Positions 13,836 to 21,506 are shown, numbered from the stretch's first letter. The stretch is DNA of 21,604 bases from JACQGD01 sp045628725 (GCA_045628725.1 JAZQPT010000098.1:1-21604), one strand, 5' to 3'. The notes: generated by a model from the sequence alone, not told the origin. Program-made: numbers and translations.

Positions 13836-14948
13836 ATGAGCATTATTCTACGAAACTTCGGTCGCATTGCCGGCACCCTGCGAGCTGAATGGCGGCAACT
13901 GTACAATCGTTATTTTGGTACGATTGAGCGATTCGATGGCAACGCAGAACAGATTTGTGAACAAATCGTCGACAAGTTATGGGAGGGTGACTTTTACCGC
14001 ACCTCACTGGGTCATTTTGATTTCTTTTGGATGCGTGATTTTGGTACAACCTGCGAATCACTCGTAAACATTGGTCGTCGTAAACATGTACTACACACCA
14101 TCCGCTGGGCACTACTACATTATCGCCGTGCAGGCATTATAACGACTTGCGTCGACAAATCAGGCAACTGCTTTAATGCGCCGATGCACGCCGTCGATAC
14201 GCTTCCATGGCTACTGCACGCCATCGTCGTCAGTGGTTACAATCTAAACAAATCAGAAAAAGCATTCATCGAAAAGCAATTGCTACGCTACCGCGAACGC
14301 TATCTGGACACCACTGGTCACGTGCGTCCGATTAAATTTGCTGAACAGCGCGACGCTGTCATTTATGATCGCAGTGCCTATGCCGTCAGTATGGTTGGTC
14401 GCATGGCATGGTGCGTGGAACGACTGGGACTGCGCGGATTCCCGCATCCGCTACAAAAATACCAACAAGAATTAATCGAACATTACTGGAATGGTCAGTA
14501 TTTTAGTGCCGATCGAATCACCGATACGTTCAGTGCAGAGTGTGCGCTGTTTCCGTTTTTTATGGGGATTATCGACGACGAAGCTCTGGCTGCGGCGACA
14601 TTTGATTACATCACTGACAATGACTACGATCAACCGTTCCCAATGATCTACACCAAACAGTCAAATACGTTTAAATATCACTTCTGGATGACCGCACCGT
14701 TTATGCCAGAATATGAGGGCGAGACACTGTGGAGCTGGCACGGCATGTTCTACCTGCACAGCCTCCGTCGCTATAACCGTCCAGAATTTGAAGTGCAACG
14801 CCAACGATTTGCGAGTGGCATGATCGAGCAACATAAGACGTTTCCTGAGATGCTCAACAAAGATGGATCATGGTACTATGCGCCGGTATACCGCGGCGAT
14901 CCCGGGATGATATGGGCGGGGATCTATGTTGATCTCGCCAAGAGTTAA
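13836..14948 (+). CDS. Six-hairpin glycosidase-like protein (amylo-alpha-1,6-glucosidase/debranching type)
   Basis: 370 aa, cytoplasmic, mostly helical. Helix pairs with motifs such as FFWMRDFGTTCESLVNIGRR (about 63-82), DTLPWLLHAI, YDRSAYAVSMVGRMAWC, FSAECALFPFFMGI and ETLWSWHGMFYLHSL are typical of the (alpha/alpha)6 toroid of glycogen-debranching and related glycoside hydrolases. Acidic residues in W-M-R-D and E-T-L-W-S-W are the sort of positions used for catalysis, but I cannot assign the pair with certainty. The protein lacks the large N-terminal domain of bacterial debranching enzymes, so it is either a compact form or acts on another alpha-glucan or oligosaccharide. No Shine-Dalgarno sequence precedes the ATG, and a -10 box lies nine bases upstream. 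It is divergent from the GNAT gene. The next gene, dnaK, converges and is separated by a terminator. Confidence 0.75.
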   Translation: MSIILRNFGRIAGTLRAEWRQLYNRYFGTIERFDGNAEQICEQIVDKLWEGDFYRTSLGHFDFFWMRDFGTTCESLVNIGRRKHVLHTIRWALLHYRRAGIITTCVDKSGNCFNAPMHAVDTLPWLLHAIVVSGYNLNKSEKAFIEKQLLRYRERYLDTTGHVRPIKFAEQRDAVIYDRSAYAVSMVGRMAWCVERLGLRGFPHPLQKYQQELIEHYWNGQYFSADRITDTFSAECALFPFFMGIIDDEALAAATFDYITDNDYDQPFPMIYTKQSNTFKYHFWMTAPFMPEYEGETLWSWHGMFYLHSLRRYNRPEFEVQRQRFASGMIEQHKTFPEMLNKDGSWYYAPVYRGDPGMIWAGIYVDLAKS

Positions 14949-15030
14949 TTGCAGCGGCTAGTGACAGAAATGCGGTCGCTGGGCGGCACTCATCGCAGGT
15001 CCATCTCTAACCGACCTTCGCTCCAGACAC

Positions 15031-15063
15031 GAAATACCCTCGCCATTTTGGCAAGGGTATTTC
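15031..15063. terminator. Bidirectional terminator between glycosidase-like gene and dnaK
   Basis: The 10-bp stem GAAATACCCT/AGGGTATTTC is extended inward by GCCA/TGGC across one mismatch. It is followed on the plus strand by TATTTTATA. It serves both convergent genes (ends at 14948 and 15085). Confidence 0.85.
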
Positions 15064-15084
15064 TATTTTATACTGCGAGTTGTA

Positions 15085-16986
15085 CTACTTTTTCTCGTCG
15101 ACGATTTCGCCCTCAACAGGCTCGTCTTTGCCATCGGCTTTCTTTTCGCCTTCAGAGGCAGGTGCTTCCTCTTCTTTGGCAGCCTGTTCGTACATCTTAG
15201 CGCCAATTGGCATGATCTTGTCATTCAATGCTTTGCTGGCAGCTTCGAGTTCTTCTTTGCTCGCATCAGAATTGTCTTTGACCTTCTTTGCTTCTTCGAC
15301 AGCTTCTTTAATGACTTTTACGTCGTCTTCAGATATCTTGTCCTTGTACTCATCGGGCATTTTCTCTGCCTGATAAATTGCGTTTTCGAGAGTGTTGCGC
15401 ACATCAACAGCTTCACGCTTTTTCTTGTCTTCGTCGGCGTGCATCTCTGCTTCTTTTTGTGCCTTTTCGATGTCTTCTTTTGACATGTTGCCGCTGTCCT
15501 GGATAGTAACAGAGTTTTCTTTGCCTGTTCCTTTATCCTTTGCCGTCACATTCAAAATACCGTTAGCATCAAGGCTAAATGTTACTTCGATTTGCGGAAC
15601 ACCGCGAGGCGCTGGCGCAATACCATCAAGAACAAATCGTCCCAGTGATTTATTGTCGCTACTCATCTCGCGCTCACCCTGCAGAACGTGGATTTCTACT
15701 TGCGGCTGATTGTCGGCTGCAGTCGAGAATATCTCGCTTTTGCTTGTTGGGATAGTACTGTTGCGTTCGATAAGTTTCGTCGTCACGCCGCCCATTGTTT
15801 CGATACCGAGTGAGAGTGGCGTTACGTCAAGAAGCAGAACATCTTTGACATCACCAGCCAATACACCACCCTGGATTGCTGCACCAATGGCGACGACTTC
15901 GTCAGGGTTTACGCCCTTGAGTGGATCTTTACCAAAGATTTGTTTTACCTTTTCGACAACTGCTGGCATACGAGTCATACCACCAACAAGCACGACTTCG
16001 TCGATATCACTTGCCTTTACGCCAGCATCTTTGAGTGCTTTTTCAACAGGCTCAGCCAAACGATCAATAAGATCTTTGACGAGATCTTCAAGCTTACTTC
16101 GGGTTAGCTTATACTCGAAGTGCTTTGGACCGTCAGCATCAGCGGTAATGAATGGGAGATTGATTTCATATTCAGAAGTGCTTGAAAGCTCCTTCTTCGC
16201 CTTTTCAGCTTCGTCTTTAAGGCGCTGCATAGCTGCTTTGTCACCCTTTAGGTCGATACCTGATTCTTGCTTGAATACATCAAGGAAGTGATTGACGATA
16301 CGGTTGTCAAAATCTTCACCACCAAGGTGTGTGTCGCCATTGGTTGAACGAACTTCAAATACACCGTCACCTAGCTCAAGAACAGACACGTCGAACGTAC
16401 CACCACCAAGGTCGAACACAGCGATCTTTTCATCTTTTTTGCTCTCTAGACCGTAGGCAAGAGCGGCCGCAGTTGGCTCATTGATAATTCGCTTAACCTC
16501 AAGACCAGCGATCTTACCGGCATCTTTAGTAGCTTGACGCTGCGAGTCATCGAAGTACGCAGGAACGGTAATAACCGCTTCGGTAACTTTTTCGCCGAGG
16601 AAAGCTTCTGCATCTGCCTTGATTTTAGAAAGAATCATTGCTGAGACTTCTTCTGGTGTGTATTCTTTGCCGCCCATCACAACAGCAACGCCGTCACCCT
16701 TTTTGACAATTTCATAAGGCATAATGTCATGGTCTTTTTGGACTTCTTCATCGCTAAACTTGCGACCAATCAGGCGCTTTACACCATAAATTGTGTTTTC
16801 GGCATTTGTGACACGCTGACGTTGTGCAACCTGACCAACCAAGCGGTCGCCCTTTTTGTTGATTGCGACAACAGATGGTGTTGTGCGGTTGCCTTCGGCA
16901 TTTGCAATCACCTCAGGCTTACCTGCAACCATATATGCAAAAGCGCTGTTTGTTGTACCGAGGTCAATTCCGATAATCTTGCCCAT
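15085..16986 (-). CDS. dnaK: Chaperone protein DnaK (Hsp70)
   Basis: ATP-dependent chaperone of 633 aa, full length. The actin-like ATPase domain starts with KIIGIDLGTTNSAFAYMVAG and contains the phosphate-2 loop IAVFDLGGGTFDVSVLELGD and the adenosine motif VVLVGGMTRMPAV. The substrate-binding domain begins after the LLLDVTPLSLGIETMGG linker. The helical lid ends in an acidic tail, DEPVEGEIVDEKK, typical of bacterial DnaK. The start follows TAGGAG with eight bases of spacing in a leader of about 78 bases. A perfect CIRCE with embedded promoter lies upstream. grpE and hrcA are not adjacent, so the usual hrcA-grpE-dnaK-dnaJ operon is split here, with dnaJ about 10 kb away under its own CIRCE. 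Confidence 0.99.
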   Translation of the reverse strand: MGKIIGIDLGTTNSAFAYMVAGKPEVIANAEGNRTTPSVVAINKKGDRLVGQVAQRQRVTNAENTIYGVKRLIGRKFSDEEVQKDHDIMPYEIVKKGDGVAVVMGGKEYTPEEVSAMILSKIKADAEAFLGEKVTEAVITVPAYFDDSQRQATKDAGKIAGLEVKRIINEPTAAALAYGLESKKDEKIAVFDLGGGTFDVSVLELGDGVFEVRSTNGDTHLGGEDFDNRIVNHFLDVFKQESGIDLKGDKAAMQRLKDEAEKAKKELSSTSEYEINLPFITADADGPKHFEYKLTRSKLEDLVKDLIDRLAEPVEKALKDAGVKASDIDEVVLVGGMTRMPAVVEKVKQIFGKDPLKGVNPDEVVAIGAAIQGGVLAGDVKDVLLLDVTPLSLGIETMGGVTTKLIERNSTIPTSKSEIFSTAADNQPQVEIHVLQGEREMSSDNKSLGRFVLDGIAPAPRGVPQIEVTFSLDANGILNVTAKDKGTGKENSVTIQDSGNMSKEDIEKAQKEAEMHADEDKKKREAVDVRNTLENAIYQAEKMPDEYKDKISEDDVKVIKEAVEEAKKVKDNSDASKEELEAASKALNDKIMPIGAKMYEQAAKEEEAPASEGEKKADGKDEPVEGEIVDEKK

Positions 16987-17036
16987 AATTCTATCTCCTA
17001 TTCATTTGTTACTGCATCAAGGGGTATGTACTTATT

Positions 17037-17045
17037 TTAGCACTC
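17037..17045. promoter_or_regulatory. CIRCE half-site in the dnaK leader
   Basis: TTAGCACTC, an exact left half of the CIRCE consensus, occurs 51 bases upstream of the dnaK start with no matching right half. It may be an auxiliary HrcA contact or a remnant of a duplicated operator. Confidence 0.45.
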
Positions 17046-17070
17046 TACTCTGTAGTTTGCCAATATTATT

Positions 17071-17119
17071 AGTATACAAAAGTTAGCACTCTCATGTCAA
17101 GAGTGCTAACTTTTGTATA
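17071..17119 (-). promoter_or_regulatory. CIRCE operator and embedded dnaK promoter
   Basis: Perfect TTAGCACTC-N9-GAGTGCTAA (17083-17109) with arms that extend to 19 perfect base pairs (17073-17091 / 17101-17119). On the minus strand TTGACA (17095-17100) lies inside the spacer, and TATACT (17071-17076) lies 18 bases on, at the outer edge of the arm. HrcA binding would cover the whole promoter. Confidence 0.97.
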
Positions 17120-17199
17120 ATTCATACTCATTAAACTAATGACGCACCAGAGTTTAGCGAGCACGCCGTAGCGGTAATAATAGGGCTACGTTATATCTT

Positions 17200-17367
17200 T
17201 TATTCATTGACACTTCTCAACTCGCAGCATACATAATCGGCCAGATACGTCATATTGTCAGCCGTTCCGCTACCTAGTCGCCCACGAACAATAGTGCCAG
17301 TAGCGGTATCGGTAACACCATGTAGTGTGGCTTGCGCTTGCTTTAGACGTAAGATTAGCAACTTCAT
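17200..17367 (-). CDS. Possible 55-aa small protein
   Basis: The frame from the ATG at 17367 encodes MKLLILRLKQAQATLHGVTD and continues with T-G-T-I-V-R-G-R-L to a stop at 17200, ending with a Cys-Cys pair and ELRSVNE. There is no signal peptide. A GGGG five bases upstream could serve as ribosome site. The start overlaps by ATGA an 11-codon ORF (MARLPQPGGDQ) that follows a GAGG. The frame stays open upstream to 17487 but without a credible start. It lies in the 360-base gap between the dnaK CIRCE and the dehydrogenase gene. It may be a gene or a chance ORF; unknown family. Confidence 0.3.
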   Translation of the reverse strand: MKLLILRLKQAQATLHGVTDTATGTIVRGRLGSGTADNMTYLADYVCCELRSVNE

Positions 17368-17420
17368 TGATCCCCGCCCGGTTGCGGTAATCTTGCCATG
17401 TAATTTGGTTTCCTCACAAT

Positions 17421-17450
17421 TTGTTGTGTTTATTGTAACGCTGATACAAT
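17421..17450 (+). promoter_or_regulatory. Promoter of the dehydrogenase gene
   Basis: TTGTTG (17421-17426), 18 bases, then TGA-TACAAT (17445-17450), an extended -10. AAGGA lies five bases before the ATG at 17481. Confidence 0.6.
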
Positions 17451-17480
17451 ATATAGAGAAATCTAACCATAAGGAATACG

Positions 17481-18611
17481 ATGACATTTAACCTATTTGG
17501 ACACAAGGCCACGAACGACACGAACGACGCACCTAACACTTTAGCCGCGCTACCGGATGAACAAGGACAAATAACTGGCGACAACACTGTTAAAGAATGG
17601 TTAAATCACCCAGTCGGTGGCGTCATTTTTCGCGACATGCTCAAACAGGCCGGCCAAAGCGAGTCAGTGCTCCGAATCGTTCACAAACTACCGCTCACTC
17701 GTTTAGTTGCGATGAGTCACGGCCAGTTTAGCGAAGAAATGATGAATGACATGGTCGCACAAGCAAATTCCGGCCAAGCACCTGCCATGGCACCTACTAG
17801 ACAACCGGCAGACGCACTCACCGTGGACGAAGCAGTAGTAGAGATTCCAGACTGGAAAGAGGTTATCACCCCTGGTCGCTTTACAGGTAAAACAATTATC
17901 ATTACCGGCGCAGGATCAGGCATTGGTCGTGCGACTGCGTCGCGTGTCGCCCGTGAAGGTGGCCGAGTTATCGGTGTTGATATGTCCGAAGAGCGACTGC
18001 AAGAATTTAAAAACTCCCTTCCCGAAGCAGATATTACAATCGTCACCGGCAATATTACAAATGATGACGACATAGCAAAGATAATTGCTGCCGCCGGGGA
18101 TCAAATTGATGGGCTTGGTAACGTAGCGGGAATTATGGATAATATGACGCCACTCCATGAAGTCAGCGACGAAATCTGGGACCGTGTCATGGCCGTCAAT
18201 GTCACTGGCATGATGAAACTATCGCGAGCGGTGATTCCAAAAATGCTTGCTGTGAGTAAAGGAAATATCGTCAATATCGGTTCCGAGGCATCAATTCGTG
18301 GCTCTGCTGCCGGTACTGCCTATACCGCGTCCAAACACGCCGTTGTCGGTCTGACAAAAAGCGCGGCGTTCATGTATGGGCCTAGCGGACTACGTATAAA
18401 TGCCGTTGCACCAGGTGCTGTTTTGACAAATATCGAAGCCAAATACGACTCGAAACTTGGCGGCGAACGAGTGAACGAATTGCTTGCAACTGTTCCGGCA
18501 GCTGCCGAGGCTGACATGCTAGCGGCGTCTATCACGTTCTTGTTGAGCGATGACAGTGTCAACATCAATGGCGTTTTGCTTCCATCTGATGGCGGGTGGT
18601 CTGCGCAGTAG
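17481..18611 (+). CDS. Short-chain dehydrogenase/reductase with N-terminal helical extension
   Basis: 376 aa. The C-terminal 250 residues form a classical NAD(P)-dependent SDR: cofactor loop TGAGSGIG (142-149), acidic Asp after the second strand (GVDMSEE, suggesting NAD preference), NVAG (214-217), Asn240, catalytic Ser268, and Tyr281-x3-Lys285 (YTASK). The substrate cannot be predicted. Residues 31-100 are an additional helical domain with the pattern T-V-K-E-W-L-N-H-P-V-G, then K-L-P-L-T-R-L, then G-Q-F-S-E-E-M-M. It resembles the small C-terminal helical module of some GH3 beta-glucosidases (inference). A Pro/Ala linker joins the two. The start has AAGGA five bases upstream and a good promoter. 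Single gene. Confidence 0.9.
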   Translation: MTFNLFGHKATNDTNDAPNTLAALPDEQGQITGDNTVKEWLNHPVGGVIFRDMLKQAGQSESVLRIVHKLPLTRLVAMSHGQFSEEMMNDMVAQANSGQAPAMAPTRQPADALTVDEAVVEIPDWKEVITPGRFTGKTIIITGAGSGIGRATASRVAREGGRVIGVDMSEERLQEFKNSLPEADITIVTGNITNDDDIAKIIAAAGDQIDGLGNVAGIMDNMTPLHEVSDEIWDRVMAVNVTGMMKLSRAVIPKMLAVSKGNIVNIGSEASIRGSAAGTAYTASKHAVVGLTKSAAFMYGPSGLRINAVAPGAVLTNIEAKYDSKLGGERVNELLATVPAAAEADMLAASITFLLSDDSVNINGVLLPSDGGWSAQ

Positions 18612-18655
18612 TCACCTACTGGGCTATTGTGTGATCTGTATGTATTATTAATACT

Positions 18656-19495
18656 ATGAAGCGCATTTTATTCATCCTTACGTTTGGACTGCTCTTGTTT
18701 GCAAGTCCTGTTTCGCATGTCAGTGCGCAGCAATCGAACGAACTACAACTATCCCCTTCTCGGCAGTCAATTACCGCAAAAGCAGGCAATACAAAGTACG
18801 CCAAAGTAGAAGTCACAAATCACACACAGACGCCCATTACCATTGCCTTTCACGTCGAACAATTCTCGGTTGACGGGAAAACACGAGTGACAACGTTTGA
18901 TTCGCCCAGATACGACTGGGTCAGTCCGGAAAAAAATCAAGTACTGGTAGATGCAGGTAAAAGTACCCGAATGAATTTTGCTATAAATATTCCGGCCGAT
19001 GCAGCCGAAAACGAGTATTACTTCGCACTCATAGCTAGTACAAGAACCGAGACAAAAACCGCACGCATCGCTTCGCTAGTATATCTACACGTCGATGGAG
19101 GGCATGCTAGGCATACGAGTAGCATTACTGATACATCCTTGTTTCCATTTATCATCGGCAGTACTATACCCTATGCTTTTGACGTCAAAAATACAGGAAA
19201 TGTCCATGCAGAAGTTCGGTCATCTGTATTTTTAAGAGGTATAGCATGGTACTCAGCGGACCGTGATTCACACCAAATTATCCTACCGGGACAAACACGT
19301 AGCATTAAAGGTGAAGTGCCTGCTCCAATCTTGCCAGGAGTATACACACTCCATTACGGATACTCAGAGGAGAATATCCAAAAAAGCACATCTCGGTCGC
19401 TGCTCGTTTTTTACTTTCCGCCATGGTCTATCGCAGGAATAATAGTTATCTTTTTGCTCGTATCGTGGATATATCAGCGTAGGCAGCGCGCTTAG
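18656..19495 (+). CDS. Exported Ig-like protein with C-terminal anchor, DUF916/WxL-interacting type
   Basis: 279 aa. A signal peptide (1-24, ending V-S-A) is followed by two beta-sandwich regions. The first (about 28-150) runs L-S-P-S-R-Q-S-I-T-A-K-A-G, then KVEVTNHTQTPITIAFHVEQ, then F-A-I-N-I-P-A-D-A. The second (about 160-245) has AFDVKNTGNVHAE and ILPGQTRSIKGEVPAPILPG. One membrane helix (about 254-271) and a short basic tail Y-Q-R-R-Q-R-A close the protein. This architecture resembles the DUF916 (WxLIP-like) proteins of Gram-positive surface complexes. The next gene converges and encodes a small secreted protein; the stop codons overlap. No ribosome site precedes the ATG, and a TATTAT lies seven bases upstream. 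The role is probably cell-surface binding, by analogy. Confidence 0.8.
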   Translation: MKRILFILTFGLLLFASPVSHVSAQQSNELQLSPSRQSITAKAGNTKYAKVEVTNHTQTPITIAFHVEQFSVDGKTRVTTFDSPRYDWVSPEKNQVLVDAGKSTRMNFAINIPADAAENEYYFALIASTRTETKTARIASLVYLHVDGGHARHTSSITDTSLFPFIIGSTIPYAFDVKNTGNVHAEVRSSVFLRGIAWYSADRDSHQIILPGQTRSIKGEVPAPILPGVYTLHYGYSEENIQKSTSRSLLVFYFPPWSIAGIIVIFLLVSWIYQRRQRA

Positions 19496-20052
19496 CTTCT
19501 GCCTACGGCCGTATATGTTACTCCTGCAGAATAAATGCCACTACTTTTAGTGGTGTCGATTATTGTTCCGTAGGTAATATTCATCGCCGTACCTAGCTTG
19601 AACGGACCAGTGCCACTACCGATTAGCTGCTGTGTGCCCGTCATACCAATAAAGTCTGTTGTCGACCCTGTTGTATTGTACCCCCAGGTATTCGTCGACA
19701 ATACGCCTGCCGACCCATTACTGCTGGCGGGTATTGTATCGATACCATTGCCTAGCGCCGAGCTTGACGTAGCCTTGACGTATAGGTCGTAGCCGACAAC
19801 ATCCGTCGATGACACCGTTACTGTATGCGAACCAGTCCCCTTCAAAATTCCACCCCCGATAGCGGACGGCGACATGTCGATGTTATTACTCAGCCCGATC
19901 GAGATACTCGTCTCGGACCCGAACGGTACATCTGCACCAAAAACACCTGCACCAAAAGGTGATGCAAATGCCGAATACTGCATACATACACTGCCTACAA
20001 GTACCACCAATGCAGCTACAATGTGAGTCTTATTTACAGAGATAGTCTTCAT
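19492..20052 (-). CDS. Small secreted beta-rich surface protein
   Basis: 186 aa. A signal peptide (1-31, ending A-F-A) is followed by a Gly/Ser/Thr-rich domain. It includes the segments VSSTDVVGYDLYVKATSSSA, then S-T-N-T-W-G-Y-N, then a terminal strand ending A-G-V-T-Y-T-A-V-G. The order G-Y-x-L-Y-x-K, N-T-W-G-Y and a closing V-T-Y-T-A recalls WxL-like and other surface domains of Gram-positive bacteria and of Saccharibacteria, but a true second WxL motif is not seen. There is no anchor, so attachment would be non-covalent, perhaps to the convergent DUF916-like protein (inference). It has its own TATACT -10 box ten bases upstream and no ribosome site. Confidence 0.75.
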   Translation of the reverse strand: MKTISVNKTHIVAALVVLVGSVCMQYSAFASPFGAGVFGADVPFGSETSISIGLSNNIDMSPSAIGGGILKGTGSHTVTVSSTDVVGYDLYVKATSSSALGNGIDTIPASSNGSAGVLSTNTWGYNTTGSTTDFIGMTGTQQLIGSGTGPFKLGTAMNITYGTIIDTTKSSGIYSAGVTYTAVGRS

Positions 20053-20062
20053 GTCTGTAGTC

Positions 20063-20068
20063 AGTATA
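20063..20068 (-). promoter_or_regulatory. -10 box of the small secreted protein gene
   Basis: TGC-TATACT on the minus strand, ten bases upstream of the ATG at 20052. No clear -35, but the extended -10 TG is present. The transcript would be leaderless or nearly so. Confidence 0.5.
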
Positions 20069-20088
20069 GCAAATACGCACGTCGTCAG

Positions 20089-20117
20089 TTGAATTCATGC
20101 TTACGTTTAGGTATACT
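20089..20117 (+). promoter_or_regulatory. Promoter of the 65-aa membrane peptide gene
   Basis: TTGAAT (20089-20094), 17 bases, TATACT (20112-20117), about 33 bases upstream of the ATG at 20151. Confidence 0.6.
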
Positions 20118-20150
20118 AAAGCGAGAAAAGAGCGGGTGTAGAAAACAGAC

Positions 20151-20348
20151 ATGAAGTTTCTTAGGGATATTACAGATAGACAGATGACTCGTAGTGAGTT
20201 CTTAAAGGCAATTTGCATGATAGCGATTGCTTTATTTGGATTAAGCAACTTTATTAATGCCGTATCAAGACAAAATCATGGTGATACGCATAACGCCATC
20301 AGCCAGCGCAAAGGCCACGGGTTTGGCTCCAGCAAATTTGGCGTGTAA
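20151..20348 (+). CDS. Small membrane peptide, 65 aa
   Basis: A hydrophilic N-terminus (MKFLRDITDRQMTRSEFLKA) precedes one hydrophobic helix (about 18-36) and a Gly/His/Ser tail ending GFGSSKFGV. The R-S-E-F-L-K lead-in to the helix recalls twin-arginine-like signal segments of short CPR proteins, but only one Arg is present. Function unknown. The ribosome site is weak (GGGTG about 14 bases upstream). It precedes the tail-fibre-like gene by about 170 bases on the same strand and could be part of that unit. Confidence 0.6.
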   Translation: MKFLRDITDRQMTRSEFLKAICMIAIALFGLSNFINAVSRQNHGDTHNAISQRKGHGFGSSKFGV

Positions 20349-20393
20349 CGACGAAAACTCCCCCTGTTCTCGTCACAATTCCAGTGTTCTTGT

Positions 20394-20460
20394 TTGACCT
20401 AAAAAAAGGTATACTAAGTATATGCATTTTCCCGCTTATAGTTGGGCTATAAATGCCCAA
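20394..20460 (+). promoter_or_regulatory. Promoter and leader hairpin before the tail-fibre-like gene
   Basis: TTGACC (20394-20399) lies 19 bases before TATATG (20419-20424); TATACT at 20410-20415 is an alternative -10. A 6-bp hairpin TTGGGC/GCCCAA (20442-20447 / 20455-20460) follows in the leader. Confidence 0.35.
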
Positions 20461-20522
20461 GCTATCGGCAGTAACCAGCTGTCGCTCTCTTATAATTGCC
20501 AAAACATAAAGGCCAATCAATA

Positions 20523-21506
20523 ATGTATCCTCAGCGATTACCTATTGTCGACAGCGACGACGGCGAATGGGGAGATATTCTTCGCAAGTACCTAGAAAAG
20601 GAACACTATAACGATGATACGAATAGTGCCTCAAACGGTGGACACAAGAATGTCACTATTCGCGCCGGCATCTCTACAGCTGGTGGCGCACCACTCAAGT
20701 TTGCTTCTGGCACCCTACTGACCACCCCCGAAACTGGGGCTGTCGAATTTGCTGGTGATAATCTCTATTTGACACAAACATCGGGTGCCGTACGCAAAAA
20801 GTTTGCTATCTACGACGATGCTAGCGGCGCAACTGGCGACATATACTATCGCAACACAACGGGATACTTTACACGACTAGCGGCTGGCACGGCAAGTCAG
20901 ATTTTGTCAATCACTGGCGGCCTGCCGTCGTGGCAAACCCCTAACTTCGTAACGAGAACCACCCAATACGGTCAAGTTTATGGTACCGACTGGGATACCG
21001 GTGCACAAACAACGCTTACCTACGACGAAGGACCCGAGGGCGGAACACTCGCCGCTCGTTATTCCGACGGACGTTTGCGGGTCGGCACCCCCGTAGACCC
21101 CGCCGACGCAGTCACAAAACAGTACGCAGATAACCTCGCCAGCAATGTAAGCTTGCCGTATGACGTGAGTATTATCGCGTTCGGCACCTACACCGCGCGC
21201 GTTATCAACTCCTACGGCGACTTCCCGATGGGCATCAAACTCCAGCGGGCAGTCACGTTTAATCGAGTAGTCTACCGCGTCAATACTCCCGACACTTCCG
21301 GCAACCTGGTCGTCCAACTCCGCAAAAACGGCGCCACTGTGTCTGGTACGTCCGCTACTATCGCGGCAGCCAATCAAGTAGCGGGCGGTACAGTCACCGG
21401 CTCATGGTCTTTTGCAGACGGCGATATCTTAACCGTCTATGTCACTGGAGTAGGCACAAACCCAGGCACAGGCTTAATCGCCGATATACGAGGTTCGACT
21501 TCATGA
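20523..21506 (+). CDS. Phage tail-fibre/receptor-binding-like protein
   Basis: 327 aa from the ATG at 20523, preceded by AAAGG ten bases upstream; an upstream TTG at 20496 is less likely. The opening YPQRLPIVDSDDGEWGDILR, then K-Y-L-E-K-E-H-Y-N, matches the start typical of tail-fibre-like proteins (P-x-V-x-S-D-x-G-x-W-G-x-I-L, then x-x-H). Gly/Thr-rich strands follow. DPADAVTKQYADN (about 203) is the conserved joint of phage tail fibres. The C-terminal domain (about 230-327) is beta-rich with V-V-Q-L-R-K-N-G and SGSW-like strands, the likely receptor- or glycan-binding tip. There is no signal peptide. It overlaps the next gene by ATGA. It may come from a prophage remnant, a tailocin-like device or a co-opted surface adhesin; no other phage genes are visible. 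Confidence 0.75.
   Translation: MYPQRLPIVDSDDGEWGDILRKYLEKEHYNDDTNSASNGGHKNVTIRAGISTAGGAPLKFASGTLLTTPETGAVEFAGDNLYLTQTSGAVRKKFAIYDDASGATGDIYYRNTTGYFTRLAAGTASQILSITGGLPSWQTPNFVTRTTQYGQVYGTDWDTGAQTTLTYDEGPEGGTLAARYSDGRLRVGTPVDPADAVTKQYADNLASNVSLPYDVSIIAFGTYTARVINSYGDFPMGIKLQRAVTFNRVVYRVNTPDTSGNLVVQLRKNGATVSGTSATIAAANQVAGGTVTGSWSFADGDILTVYVTGVGTNPGTGLIADIRGSTS

Noticed and set aside
15710..16291. 193-codon plus-strand ORF within dnaK
   Set aside because: Antisense to a highly conserved gene; Ser/Thr-rich translation typical of the reverse strand of dnaK.
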